Assembly: GCF_015680235.1 (NCBI RefSeq)
Contig: NZ_JADLJL010000001.1
Location: 1-64,000 of the forward strand
Reading direction: 5' to 3'
Length of the DNA stretch: 64,000 nucleotides
Origin: Pseudomonas guariconensis
GTDB taxonomy: Bacteria; Pseudomonadota; Gammaproteobacteria; Pseudomonadales; Pseudomonadaceae
Under the pieces are notes generated by a model. It ran no database searches, was not told the origin of the DNA, and saw only the letters and a program-made list of their open reading frames with translations. Each line of letters starts with the position of its first letter. Position 1 is the first letter of the stretch. Shown here one piece after another: positions 35,200 to 47,965 of the stretch. Position numbers and translations under genes: made by a program.

Positions 35200-36366
35200 A
35201 TGACAAGCGCCTCAGCCACCCCCACCCTGCTCACCCAGCGCCTGCAAAGCATCGACGCCCTGCGCGGCCTGGTGATCCTGTTCATGCTCCTGGACCATGT
35301 CCGCGAGACCTTCTTCCTGCATCGCCAGGTCAGCGATCCGATGGCCATCGACACCACCGAGCCAAGCCTGTTCGTCAGCAGGACCCTGGCGCACCTGTGC
35401 GCGCCGGTGTTCGTCCTGCTGACCGGCCTGTCGGCGTGGCTCTATGGCGAGAAGCATCAGGGCCGCGGCGACGTATGCGCCTTCCTGTTCAAGCGCGGCC
35501 TGTTCCTGGTAGCCCTGGAATTCACCCTGGTGAACTTCGCCTGGACCTTCCAGCTGCCACCGAGCGTGATCTACATGCAAGTGATCTGGGCCATCGGCGT
35601 GAGCATGATCGCCCTGTCGCTGCTGGTCTGGCTGCCACGCCCGGCCCTGCTGGCCATCGGCATCGCCATCGTCGCCGGGCACAACCTGCTCGATGGGCTG
35701 CACTTCGAACCTGGCTCCCCCCTGCATGCACCTTGGGCGATCCTGCATGATCGGGGTTGGCTTCAGTTCAGCGAGCATCTGCGCTTGCGCACTTCCTACC
35801 CGGTGCTGCCGTGGATCGGCGTGATCGCGCTGGGCTATGGTCTGGGTCCCTGGTTCGCCCGCGGCAGCGATGCTGGCACACGCCAGCAGCGCTTGCTGCT
35901 GCTCGGCATCGCCGCACTGCTGGGCTTCTTCGCCCTGCGCCTGCTCAACGGTTATGGCGAAGCGCCATGGAGCGGTTACCCGACCGCGCCCCAGACGCTG
36001 ATGAGCTTCTTCAATATCACCAAATACCCACCGTCGCTGTTGTTCCTGGCCCTGACCCTGGGCCTCGGCCTGCTGTTGCTGCGAGCCTTCGAGCGCGCTG
36101 GGCAGGCACGCTGGATCGGAGTACTGGCAGTGTTCGGCGCAGCTCCGATGTTCTTCTACCTGTTGCACCTTTACGTGCTGAAGCTGTTGTACCTGGCCAG
36201 CGTCGCGCTGTGGGGCCTGAACCAGGGTGACTATTTCGGTTTCGATGGCATCGGGGCGGTCTGGCTCGGCGCGATCCTGCTCGCCATCGCCCTGTTCCTG
36301 CCGGTGCGCGCGTTCGCCCGGCTCAAGGCCCGCCGCCGCGATATCGCCTGGCTCAAGTACTTCTAA
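35200..36366 (+). CDS. Multi-TM acyltransferase-like protein (DUF1624/HGSNAT-like)
   Basis: 388 residues with about ten hydrophobic helices. The N-terminal motif SIDALRGLVILFMLLDHVRE carries the invariant R-G and the His of the heparan-alpha-glucosaminide N-acetyltransferase-like (DUF1624) domain. Further conserved parts are YPVLPWIGVIALGYGLG and a MFFYLLHLYVLKL helix. The family moves acyl groups across membranes; the substrate here is unknown. It starts 180 bases after the receiver gene and is followed at 20 bases by the porin gene. Confidence 0.8.
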   Translation: MTSASATPTLLTQRLQSIDALRGLVILFMLLDHVRETFFLHRQVSDPMAIDTTEPSLFVSRTLAHLCAPVFVLLTGLSAWLYGEKHQGRGDVCAFLFKRGLFLVALEFTLVNFAWTFQLPPSVIYMQVIWAIGVSMIALSLLVWLPRPALLAIGIAIVAGHNLLDGLHFEPGSPLHAPWAILHDRGWLQFSEHLRLRTSYPVLPWIGVIALGYGLGPWFARGSDAGTRQQRLLLLGIAALLGFFALRLLNGYGEAPWSGYPTAPQTLMSFFNITKYPPSLLFLALTLGLGLLLLRAFERAGQARWIGVLAVFGAAPMFFYLLHLYVLKLLYLASVALWGLNQGDYFGFDGIGAVWLGAILLAIALFLPVRAFARLKARRRDIAWLKYF

Positions 36367-36386
36367 GGCGACAGGAGCCCAGCCCC

Positions 36387-37757
36387 ATGCATGCCCGCAT
36401 CACGTCCAGGCCAAGGCAGTCGCTGCGCGCTGCCCTGCTGCTGCCGCTGCTCGGTGCCTCGCCGGTGGCCCTGGCGGAGTCGGCCCAGGCGCGGTCCAAC
36501 GGTTTTATCCAAGACAGTACCTGGAGCCTGCTCAACCGCACCGTGTTCGACCAGCGCGACTATCGCCATGGCGGGCGCAACGGTGCTGCCCGCAATGCCT
36601 ACAAGCCACGCAGCGGACGCAGTGGCAAGGCTGAGGAGTGGGCCTACGGCCTGATGGGTACCGTCCAGTCCGGGTTCACCCAAGGGTTGCTGGGCATCGG
36701 TGTCGACGCCCATGCCTACCTCGGTGTGCAATTGGACAGCGGCGGCGGGCGTGCCGGCAAGGCTCGCCTGCTGGCCCTAGACAACGACGGCCATCCCAAA
36801 GGCAGCTACAGCCGTGGCGGCGCAGCGCTCAAGCTGCGTCTGGCCGACACCGTGCTGGCCTACGGCGAACAACGGGTGAAGACACCAGTGTTCAGTGCCT
36901 CCGACAGCCGCCTGCTGCCCGAAACGGCCACGGGCCTGTTTCTCACCAGCAACGAGATCGACACCCTCAAGCTGGTGGCCGGCCATTTCACCGAAAACAC
37001 CGACCGCAATGCCTCGAGCCATGATCAGGGTTTCGTCGTGAATTATTCGAACGCACGCCAGGGCGACAGCTTCGACCTAGCAGGCATCGTGTGGAACCCG
37101 AGCAGCGCCATGAACGCCAGCCTTTATACCTCGCGCTACGCCGATACCTGGCGCCAGCATTACCTGGGCGGCACCCTCAGCCATGCCCTGGATGAACACC
37201 GCAGCTTGAGCCTGGAACTGAACCTGTACCGCACCACCGACACCGGCAAGGCGTTGTCCGGGCATATCGACAACACCACCTGGAACCTGCTCTCGCGCTA
37301 TACCCAGGGCCCGCATACGTTCAGCCTGGGCTGGCAGCAGGTCGATGGCGATACACCGTTCGACTACGTCACCCGCGGCGCGATCTACCTGGGCAACGCC
37401 GTGCAGCTGTCCGATTTCAACGCACCCAACGAGAAATCCTGGCAAGCACGCTACGACGTGAACATGGGCGCTTTCGGTATTCCCGGCCTGAACCTGACAG
37501 CCTTGTATGTGCGCGGGTTCGATATCGATGGCAGCCACGTCGACCCGGCCGGCGGCTACGCCTACCTGGGCTACGGCAAGGGTGGCAGGCATTGGGAACG
37601 AGACCTGGAAGCGCGGTACGTAGTGCAGGATGGCGCAGCCAAGGGCATGGCCTTCTCGCTACGGCACAACGTCCACCGTGGCAATACTGCCCAGGCGGAG
37701 CTGGATGCCGACCAGATACGCCTGGCCGTGGAATATCCGTTGGGTGGCGGGCGCTGA
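36387..37757 (+). CDS. OprD-family outer-membrane porin
   Basis: 456 residues with a signal peptide cleaved after ALA (about 30). ATG is preceded by AGGAG. OprD-family features: FIQDSTWSLLNRTVFDQRDYRHG at the N-terminus, EEWAYGLMGTVQSGFTQG, LGVDAHAYLG-type segment, TSNEIDTLKLVAGHF, and alternating barrel strands to the end. These porins take up basic amino acids, aromatic acids or other small carboxylates; which one applies here cannot be read. Confidence 0.9.
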   Translation: MHARITSRPRQSLRAALLLPLLGASPVALAESAQARSNGFIQDSTWSLLNRTVFDQRDYRHGGRNGAARNAYKPRSGRSGKAEEWAYGLMGTVQSGFTQGLLGIGVDAHAYLGVQLDSGGGRAGKARLLALDNDGHPKGSYSRGGAALKLRLADTVLAYGEQRVKTPVFSASDSRLLPETATGLFLTSNEIDTLKLVAGHFTENTDRNASSHDQGFVVNYSNARQGDSFDLAGIVWNPSSAMNASLYTSRYADTWRQHYLGGTLSHALDEHRSLSLELNLYRTTDTGKALSGHIDNTTWNLLSRYTQGPHTFSLGWQQVDGDTPFDYVTRGAIYLGNAVQLSDFNAPNEKSWQARYDVNMGAFGIPGLNLTALYVRGFDIDGSHVDPAGGYAYLGYGKGGRHWERDLEARYVVQDGAAKGMAFSLRHNVHRGNTAQAELDADQIRLAVEYPLGGGR

Positions 37758-37802
37758 GATCTACAGTAAACTGCTCGCCAGACCCAGCCCAAGGCCCGAT
37801 CG

Positions 37803-38282
37803 ATGCCCCGCCTTCCCAGATGCCTGATCCCGTTGCTCCTGCTCGCAGCCATGGCCGCTTGCGACCAGGAGCCCAGCCGCGAAGAAAAGATCCTGGCCAA
37901 CCTGCCACTGCAGGAAGCCTACGAGCACAACATCGACAAGATCGCCGCGCTGCTCGCACCCAAGCATCCGGGGCTGTCCCAAGAGCAGATCCAGGCCGTG
38001 GTGCGCAAGCACCTGACCGTCGAAGACCAACGTCAGGACCTGTTCAGGCTCTACAGCGAGGCGCATTTCAGCGATGCCGAGTTCGACCTGATCGTCATCG
38101 CCACCCAGGACCCTGCCAAGGCCAGGGCGCTGGAGGAAACCGAACAGGGCAGGCAGTTGAGCGAAAAACTCACCGCCCTGATGCGCGAGAGCGCAAACGA
38201 TGGGAAAGCCCAGGCGCTGGCCGAGCAGCGCATGCAGCAGGTCGAGCAGGACCTGAGCGAACTGGAGCAGGCCACGCCATGA
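37803..38282 (+). CDS. Putative lipoprotein, helical
   Basis: 159 residues. A signal sequence ends in a lipobox-like LAAMAAC with the lipid-modified Cys at about 20. The mature part is entirely helical and charged, with repeated Glu/Gln-rich stretches and a LTVEDQRQDLFRLYSEAHFSDAEFD segment, faintly reminiscent of DUF2059 proteins. The role is unknown. It lies 45 bases after the porin gene. Confidence 0.65.
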   Translation: MPRLPRCLIPLLLLAAMAACDQEPSREEKILANLPLQEAYEHNIDKIAALLAPKHPGLSQEQIQAVVRKHLTVEDQRQDLFRLYSEAHFSDAEFDLIVIATQDPAKARALEETEQGRQLSEKLTALMRESANDGKAQALAEQRMQQVEQDLSELEQATP

Positions 38283-38369
38283 AATACCGGCGCGGCCCCC
38301 TGATGCCCCATGGCTACTACTCTGTATAACAGGTAAGGTTGTCACTCTTTCCCGCTGTTGAGGTCTGGA

Positions 38370-39950
38370 TTGCCACACGCCAAGAAAGGCCTGCGCCTGG
38401 ATCTGCGCACGTTGATCCTCATGCTGTCGGCGCTCACCGCCACGGTAATGCTGTTGACCAGCTATTTCGCCAGCTATCGCGTGCAGCGCCAGTTGTTGAT
38501 CGATCACGCGCTGGAGGCCAACCGGGTGTATGCCGCGAAGCTTGCAGCCATCACCGAGACGTTCGTGGGCACTGCCCTGCAGCAGCTGGCTTTCAGCGCT
38601 ACGGTACAGGGCGGGCAACTGGGCGATGCACAGCTCACGCAAGCCGAGACCGAACGCGTGTTGCGCCAGAGCCATGCCTTCAACTCGGTGTACCTGGTCG
38701 ATGCCCAGGGCGTGCTCCGAGCCATTTCGCCAGCCCCTCTGCGCAAGGTATTGGGCACCCGCCTGCACACCCCGGGCGCGACCCAGGCACTGCAAGCACG
38801 CAAGACGCTGATCTCGACGCCATTCCTTTCAACCGCCAACAACCTGGTGGTGATGCTGTCGCAGCCGATCTTCAGCCCCGACGGCCAGTACCTGGGCTAC
38901 GTGGGTGGCAGCTTGTACCTGCGCGAGCACAACATCCTCAACAGCCTGCTCGACAAGCACTTCTACAAGAACGGCGCCTATCTCTATGTGGTCGACCGTA
39001 ACCGTCGCCTGCTCTATCACCCTGACACCCAGCGGGTGGGCACGGTCGTCAGCGGCAACGCCCTGGTCGATCGGATCGCCACCCTGGGTGACGGCACGCA
39101 GCAGGTGACCAACACCCACGGCGTGGAGATGCTCGCAGGCTTCGCCACGGTGCCCAGCACCGGCTGGGGCATCGTCGCCCAGCAGCCGTTGGCCCAGACC
39201 GTGATGCCGCTGCGGCGCCTGATCCTCGATGTGGTCGGTATCTCCGCCCCCTTGGCCCTGGTCGGCTCCCTGGTGCTTTGGTGGCTGGCCCTGGCCATCA
39301 CCCGCCCACTGCGCCAGCTGGCAGCCGCCACACGCACCTTGGACAGGGCCGGCACGGCGGAACGCCTGCACAAAGTGCGCGCCTGGTACTTCGAGGCCGC
39401 CGAGCTCAAGCGTGCGCTGCTGTTCGGCCTGAACCTGCTGCAGGAACGCATCGGCCGGCTCAACCGCGACGCCCAGACCGACCCGCTCACGGGGCTGGGT
39501 AACCGTCGGCGCCTGGAATTCAGCCTGGCGCTGCTGGAGGCCGAGGCGCACGGCTTTTGCGTGGTGGCCCTGGATATCGACCACTTCAAGCGGATCAACG
39601 ACGGCCACGGCCATGACGTCGGCGACCAGGTGCTCAAGTGCCTGGCCGAACTGATGCGCCGTTGCTGCCGCGAGGGCGACGTGCTGTGTCGAACCGGCGG
39701 CGAAGAGTTCCTCATCCTGCTGCCCAAGGCCAGCCTGGAGGTCGCGACGACCGTGGCCGAACGCCTGCGCAAAGGCGTGCAGGACACACCGATCGAGCCG
39801 GTGGGCGCCATCACCATCTCACTCGGGGTCGCTTGCTGGGATGCACAGGGGGATGAAACCCCGACCGATGTGCTCAACCGTGCCGACCGGGTGCTGTATG
39901 CCGCCAAGCAGAACGGGCGCAACCGGGTGGTTGCCGAGCACGCCCGCTGA
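38370..39950 (+). CDS. Membrane diguanylate cyclase with Cache-type sensor
   Basis: About 526 residues; TTG 38370 is chosen because GAGG lies just upstream (TTG 38358 is an alternative). TM1 (about 15-37), a double-Cache-like periplasmic domain (about 40-280) with YLVDAQGVLRAIS and YVGGSLYLREHNIL, TM2 (about 285-310), a HAMP-like linker, and a C-terminal GGDEF domain with DPLTGLGNRRRLEF, DIDHFKRINDGHGHDVGD and an intact RTGGEEF active site. An RxxD inhibitory site (REGD) lies five residues before GGEEF. It should make cyclic di-GMP with product inhibition. Confidence 0.9.
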   Translation: MPHAKKGLRLDLRTLILMLSALTATVMLLTSYFASYRVQRQLLIDHALEANRVYAAKLAAITETFVGTALQQLAFSATVQGGQLGDAQLTQAETERVLRQSHAFNSVYLVDAQGVLRAISPAPLRKVLGTRLHTPGATQALQARKTLISTPFLSTANNLVVMLSQPIFSPDGQYLGYVGGSLYLREHNILNSLLDKHFYKNGAYLYVVDRNRRLLYHPDTQRVGTVVSGNALVDRIATLGDGTQQVTNTHGVEMLAGFATVPSTGWGIVAQQPLAQTVMPLRRLILDVVGISAPLALVGSLVLWWLALAITRPLRQLAAATRTLDRAGTAERLHKVRAWYFEAAELKRALLFGLNLLQERIGRLNRDAQTDPLTGLGNRRRLEFSLALLEAEAHGFCVVALDIDHFKRINDGHGHDVGDQVLKCLAELMRRCCREGDVLCRTGGEEFLILLPKASLEVATTVAERLRKGVQDTPIEPVGAITISLGVACWDAQGDETPTDVLNRADRVLYAAKQNGRNRVVAEHAR

Positions 39951-40040
39951 AGGGCCAGCCTGTTCCGTCCGTCAGGACGTCGGCACTGCGCGAGCCTGGT
40001 CACGCTCGAACGCAGTAGACACCTGGATGGGAGATTCCCG

Positions 40041-40385
40041 ATGAAGCATGCGCGCGTCCTTTCCCTGGGCCTGGCCCTCTGCCTGGGCGCTGGCGCCTCC
40101 GTGGCGCTGGCAGCGAACGAACCGAACACCCAGCGCACCCCGAGCGAGCAGGTACCCGGCACCGGCACCATCGACCGTGACAGGGGCCCGATGGGCTCCG
40201 GCACACCGGGCGATGGCCTGGGCAGCGGAACTGGCACTGACGGCAACGACACCGACAACACCGGCGGCGACGGCACCGCCCATGGCAAGCCTGGGGAGGC
40301 AGGGCCCGGCACCGGCAACAGTGGCGACCTGGATGATTCCGGCAGCCCAGGCGGTGGCGCACCGCGCAATGACGACGCGCTCTAG
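40041..40385 (+). CDS. Gly/Asp/Pro-rich secreted small protein
   Basis: 114 residues. GGGAG precedes the ATG. A signal peptide is cleaved after ALA (about 24). The mature 90 residues are low-complexity (Gly, Asp, Thr, Pro, Asn) with no Cys, and probably disordered. No family is recognised; it could bind cations or act as a surface linker, but this is a guess. Confidence 0.6.
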   Translation: MKHARVLSLGLALCLGAGASVALAANEPNTQRTPSEQVPGTGTIDRDRGPMGSGTPGDGLGSGTGTDGNDTDNTGGDGTAHGKPGEAGPGTGNSGDLDDSGSPGGGAPRNDDAL

Positions 40386-40481
40386 GCTTGTCCCGCGATC
40401 AGGCCCACCGGCATTGCCGCGACATTCCACCACACCGCCGCGCTATACCGTTCATCCGCCCGGATGGTAGATTCGCCAACC

Positions 40482-40889
40482 ATGAAAACCTCCCGCCAGA
40501 CACGCGCGCTGACTGCCTGGGCGCTCTATGCCAGCGTCCTGTTCAGCCTATTGCTGTGCGGCTTGCACCATGGCCAGATGAGTGGCCTGCGCCTGGCCGG
40601 GCTGGAGGGGGGGTTCTGCTCGCTCTCCAACGACCACGGCCCGGCCATCGACCTGGGCGACAGCGGCAGCGATCAGCACATGGCCCAGCTCGATTGCCCG
40701 GTGTGCTCGTCCTTTGCCCTGGCCGTACCGCTGGCCAGCCCCGCCTGGGCCTTCGCCCGGGCCCAGGGCAATACACCCTCGCCCATCGTAGCGCGCAGTT
40801 GGGCACAACCGCCGCCGCGCTACCTGCGCCCTGCGCTCAACCCCCGCGCCTCTCCCATCGCCTTCCCCGCTGCAGCGACCTTCGCCTGA
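40482..40889 (+). CDS. DUF2946 protein
   Basis: 135 residues. A hydrophobic N-terminal segment (LTAWALYASVLFSLLLCGL) is followed by His- and Cys-containing HHGQMSG, SNDHGP, DQHMAQLDCPVCSSF, the typical layout of DUF2946 proteins, often found next to TonB-dependent receptors or copper genes. The CPVC pair and His residues could bind a metal. It lies 56 bases upstream of the receptor gene on the same strand. Confidence 0.75.
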   Translation: MKTSRQTRALTAWALYASVLFSLLLCGLHHGQMSGLRLAGLEGGFCSLSNDHGPAIDLGDSGSDQHMAQLDCPVCSSFALAVPLASPAWAFARAQGNTPSPIVARSWAQPPPRYLRPALNPRASPIAFPAAATFA

Positions 40890-40945
40890 CGCCAGCCGCG
40901 CACGCTGGTGGTCAGCCATGACCTTTGCGTGGAAGCCATGACAAC

Positions 40946-43096
40946 ATGATTCGCAAGACCTCCCTGGTGCTCCTGATGGGCACCTGCAGCTACACCTGGG
41001 CGAGTTCCGCCCCTATCGAACTGAGCGCCACCACCATCGATGGCGAACGCCAGGCGCCCACCGGTGTTCAGCTGGACGAGCCGATTCGCACCGGTTCCCG
41101 GCTCGGCCTCAGTGCCCGAGAAACCCCGGCCTCGGTGAGCGTCTCGGACCGCCGCGTGATCGAGGAGCGCGGCGCCCAGGACACCCAGGATGTGATCAAC
41201 GCCATGACCGGTGTGAACGCCTCGGCCAACCCCGGCTATGGCGGCTACGTGTCGTACCGCGGCTTCACCCAGAACCAGATCACCCAGCTCTACAACGGCA
41301 TCAATCTGGGCTACAGCAGCGCCACCCGCCCTGTGGACGCCTGGGTCATCGATCGGGTCGAGCTGCTCGGCGGGCCTTCGTCGTTCCTGCATGGCGCCGG
41401 TGCCGTGGGTGGGTCGATCAACTACATCACCAAGCTGGCCAGCCGCGACGAGCAGACCGTCGATGCGCGGGTGCGCTATGGCAGCTACGACACCTCAGAA
41501 GTCGCCTTCGGCATCAACCAGGCCTTGGCCAGCAATCCGGCCGACGCCCGGCATTTCGCCCGCCTGGACTTCAGCCGTGGCCACGGCAATGGCTATGTCG
41601 ATCGCAACGAACGCTGGACCGACAGCCTGGCATTCTCGCTGCTCAGCGACCTGTCGCCCAACCTGACCCATACCCTGGCCTTGGAATACCAGGAGGACAA
41701 AGAAGACAGCCCCTACTGGGGCGCGCCGATCCTGCCGGGGCGCAGCACCATGAAGATCGACCGGCATCGGCGCTTAGAAAACTACAACGTCGCCGATGGC
41801 CGCTACGAGCAGCGCGTACGCTGGCTGCGCTCGATCCTGGACTACCAGCTCAGCGACAGCACCAGCGTGCAGAACACCCTGTACCACTACAGCGCCCAGC
41901 GCGACTACCGCAACCTGGAGCGCTACGCCTACAACGACGCCGGCAACGTGGTGCGCTCCGGCCCCTACCTGCAGCGCCACGAACAGCGGGTGCTGGGCGA
42001 CCGTATCGAACTGCGCCACGACCACTCGCTGTTTGGCCTGGCCAGCCAGTGGTCGCTGGGCCTTGACTACTCGCGCATGCGCCAGACGCTCTACCCCACT
42101 TCCGGTAGCTGGAGCGACGTGGTCGACCCGGACCACTTCGATCCCGGCAGCTTCGAGAACATCCCAGGCGTGAACAACGGTCTGACCAAGCAACGCCATC
42201 ACGAAGTGACCAATCGCGCGCTGTTCGCCGAAAACCGACTGCAGCTCACCGAACGCCTGGCTCTGCTGACCGGCCTGCGCTACGACTACCTGGACATGCA
42301 AGTGAACAACTATGGCCCTGTCTCGGCTACCAGCCCGGCCTACTTCGAACGTCGCTGGGAGCCACTGAGCGGGCGTGTCGGCCTGACCTACGCATTGACG
42401 CCATCGGCCAGCCTGTACCTGCAGTACAGCACCGCCGCCGACCTACCGGCCGGCTCTCTGGCATCGGCCACCTATTCCAATGTGGGCTTGTTCGACTTGT
42501 CCAAGGGCGAGCAGTGGGAAGCGGGCAGCAAGTTCGATTTCCTCGACGGACGCGGCGCGGCGACGGTCGCGGTGTACCAGATCGTGCGCAAGGACTTCGC
42601 GGTGCGCGATTCCAACGACCCCAACGTGACCGTCCAGGCCGGCCAGCAGACCTCGCGCGGCATCGAACTGTCCGGTCGGCTGCAGGTCACACCGAGGCTG
42701 CTGGCCGAGGCCAACTATGCTTATGTCGATGCCAAGTACGATGAATTCAACGAAGCGGTCGGCGGCGAGTCGGTATCGCGCAAGGGCAATACCCCGGTCA
42801 ACGTACCGGCCAATGTCGCCAACCTGTGGCTCACCTACGCCTTCACCCCGGCCTGGTCGGCGGGAATGGACGTGCGCTATGTCGACTCGGTGTATGCCGA
42901 CAATGCCAACACCTTGGAAGCGCCCGCCTATACCTTGTTCGGCGCCTTCGCCCGTTATCGCCTGGATGAACACACCGCGATCACCGCACGGGTGCGCAAC
43001 CTGACCGATGAGCTGTACGCCAAGCAGGCGTATGGCACGCAGTACTACATGGGCGCGCCGCGCACGTTCGAAGTGGCGATGGACCTGCGGTTCTAG
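40946..43096 (+). CDS. TonB-dependent outer-membrane receptor
   Basis: 716 residues from ATG 40946; the signal peptide ends near TWASS. The N-terminus carries a TonB-box-like stretch around ELSATTIDG. The plug domain has SVSVSDRRVIEERGAQDTQDVINAM and GGYVSYRGFTQNQI and RVELLGGPSSFLHGAGAVGGSINYITK. The 22-strand barrel ends in the typical terminal Phe (MDLRF). The barrel resembles siderophore-receptor types, but the DUF2946 neighbour also allows metal uptake. No Fur box was found upstream, so the ligand stays open. Confidence 0.88.
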   Translation: MIRKTSLVLLMGTCSYTWASSAPIELSATTIDGERQAPTGVQLDEPIRTGSRLGLSARETPASVSVSDRRVIEERGAQDTQDVINAMTGVNASANPGYGGYVSYRGFTQNQITQLYNGINLGYSSATRPVDAWVIDRVELLGGPSSFLHGAGAVGGSINYITKLASRDEQTVDARVRYGSYDTSEVAFGINQALASNPADARHFARLDFSRGHGNGYVDRNERWTDSLAFSLLSDLSPNLTHTLALEYQEDKEDSPYWGAPILPGRSTMKIDRHRRLENYNVADGRYEQRVRWLRSILDYQLSDSTSVQNTLYHYSAQRDYRNLERYAYNDAGNVVRSGPYLQRHEQRVLGDRIELRHDHSLFGLASQWSLGLDYSRMRQTLYPTSGSWSDVVDPDHFDPGSFENIPGVNNGLTKQRHHEVTNRALFAENRLQLTERLALLTGLRYDYLDMQVNNYGPVSATSPAYFERRWEPLSGRVGLTYALTPSASLYLQYSTAADLPAGSLASATYSNVGLFDLSKGEQWEAGSKFDFLDGRGAATVAVYQIVRKDFAVRDSNDPNVTVQAGQQTSRGIELSGRLQVTPRLLAEANYAYVDAKYDEFNEAVGGESVSRKGNTPVNVPANVANLWLTYAFTPAWSAGMDVRYVDSVYADNANTLEAPAYTLFGAFARYRLDEHTAITARVRNLTDELYAKQAYGTQYYMGAPRTFEVAMDLRF

Positions 43097-43261
43097 ATCG
43101 TCGGGCTTGACCCACGATAGGGCCATATCAGGTAACCCGATGTCGTCCATGAAAAAGCGCACCGCTCTACCTGCCGCTCTACTGGGCTCCATAACAACGA
43201 TGCCGCGGCCCGACCGCGGCACTTTCGTCCAGGCTGCCCATGAAGACCGGAGAACACCCCC

Positions 43262-44584
43262 ATGTCCATACCCCATGAGGTATCCCCCGCCACCCTGCGC
43301 CGGGTGATCGCCGCCTCGGCCATTGGCAACTTCGTCGAATGGTTCGACTTCGCCGTCTATGGTTTCCTCGCTACGCTGATCGCCAGCCTGTTCTTCACCG
43401 GGGAGGACTCGAGCATCGCTCTGCTCAAGACCTTCGCCGTGTTCGCCGTGGCGTTCGCCCTGCGCCCGCTGGGCGGCATTGTGTTCGGTGCCTTGGGCGA
43501 TCGCCTGGGACGCAAGCGCATCCTGTCGCTGACCATCCTGCTGATGGCCGGCTCCACGACCCTGATCGGCCTGCTGCCGACCTACGCCAGCATCGGCCTG
43601 GCAGCCCCGTTGCTGCTGACCCTGGCCCGGTGCCTGCAAGGCTTTTCGGCCGGTGGCGAATATGCCGGCGCCTGCGCCTACCTGATGGAGCACGCACCCC
43701 AGGACAAACGCGCCTTCTACGGCAGCTTCGTGCCGGTGTCGACCTTCTCGGCCTTCGCCTGCGCGGCGGTGATCGCCTATGCCCTGGAGGCCAGCCTGAC
43801 CCCCGAAGCGATGAGCAGCTGGGGCTGGCGGATTCCCTTCCTGATCGCGGCGCCGCTAGGGCTGGTGGGCCTGTACCTGCGCTGGCGCATGGAAGAAACC
43901 CCGGCCTTCCGCGAGGCCATGGCAGAGGGCAAGGAACACAGCCATTCGCCACTCAAGGACACCCTGCGCCATCATGGCCGGGCGATCCGCAACCTGGGGG
44001 CATTCATCTCCCTGACCGCGTTGTCGTTCTACATGTTCACCACCTACTTCTCCACCTACCTGCAGATGGTCGGCAACCTGACCCGTGCCCAGTCGCTGCT
44101 GGTGTCCACCGTGGCGCTGCTGGTGGCAGCCGTCGGGTGCCCCCTGGCCGGTGCCTTCTCCGACCGCGTCGGGCGGCGCAAGACCATTGGCTTTACCTGC
44201 CTGTGGGTGATGGTGGCGGTGTTTCCGGCCTACTGGCTGGCCAGCTCGGGATCGATGACGGGTGCCTTGCTGGGGGTGATTCTGCTGGCGATCGGCGCCT
44301 TGCTCAGCGGCGTGGTCACTGCAGCCCTGCTCTCGGAAAGCTTCCCGACCCGCACCCGCTATACCGCCTCGGCAATCACCTACAACGTGGCCTATACCCT
44401 GTTCGGTGGCACCGCACCGCTGGTGGCGACCTGGTTGATCAGCCAGACCGGCAGCAGCCTGGCGCCGGCGTTCTACCTGGTGGCGATTGCCCTAGTGGCA
44501 CTGGTGGGTGGCCTGGCACTGCCGGAGACGTCGCGGATATCGCTGCATGAAGAAATCGGTGAGCGTCAAGCTGAAGCGATGTAG
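43262..44584 (+). CDS. MFS transporter, metabolite:H+ symporter (MHS) family
   Basis: 440 residues, 12 TM helices. The MHS hallmark IGNFVEWFDFAVYGFLA at TM1 and the FGALGDRLGRKRIL loop are present, with QGFSAGGEYAGA in TM4 and SESFPTRTRYTASAITYN late in the protein. GGAG precedes the ATG. The family carries organic acids, betaine-like compounds and related solutes. It lies 165 bases after the TonB receptor gene. A second MHS protein is encoded at 57101-58429. Confidence 0.9.
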   Translation: MSIPHEVSPATLRRVIAASAIGNFVEWFDFAVYGFLATLIASLFFTGEDSSIALLKTFAVFAVAFALRPLGGIVFGALGDRLGRKRILSLTILLMAGSTTLIGLLPTYASIGLAAPLLLTLARCLQGFSAGGEYAGACAYLMEHAPQDKRAFYGSFVPVSTFSAFACAAVIAYALEASLTPEAMSSWGWRIPFLIAAPLGLVGLYLRWRMEETPAFREAMAEGKEHSHSPLKDTLRHHGRAIRNLGAFISLTALSFYMFTTYFSTYLQMVGNLTRAQSLLVSTVALLVAAVGCPLAGAFSDRVGRRKTIGFTCLWVMVAVFPAYWLASSGSMTGALLGVILLAIGALLSGVVTAALLSESFPTRTRYTASAITYNVAYTLFGGTAPLVATWLISQTGSSLAPAFYLVAIALVALVGGLALPETSRISLHEEIGERQAEAM

Positions 44585-44597
44585 GTCCAAAGACGCA

Positions 44598-44753
44598 ATC
44601 GCCGGTAAACCGGCTCTCATAGAACAACGCATAACTATTTGAGTTTGCAGGTCCTTTGTGGGAGCGGGCTTGTCCCGCGATTGGGCCGGACCCGATATCA
44701 CCGTCGCCTGGCAAGGGCTTCGCCCTTGATCGCGGGACAAGCCCGCTCCCACA
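44598..44753. repeat. Composite REP element
   Basis: A conserved unit (44598-44684) with AGAACAACGCATAACTATTT leads into TGTGGGAGCGGGCTTGTCCC. The 24-base REP half at 44657-44680 is repeated in perfect inversion at 44730-44753. The same composite unit occurs at 63654-63739 and, inverted, at 50665-50735. Confidence 0.85.
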
Positions 44754-44803
44754 GAGGGAGGCTGCGCTTGCCGGCGATGGGCTGCGTAGCAGCCCCAAGG
44801 CGT

Positions 44804-47965
<3,162 letters not shown>

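Noticed and set aside
40386..40481. Fur box before the DUF2946 and TonB receptor genes
   Set aside because: No 19-bp AT-rich palindrome resembling the Fur consensus could be found.
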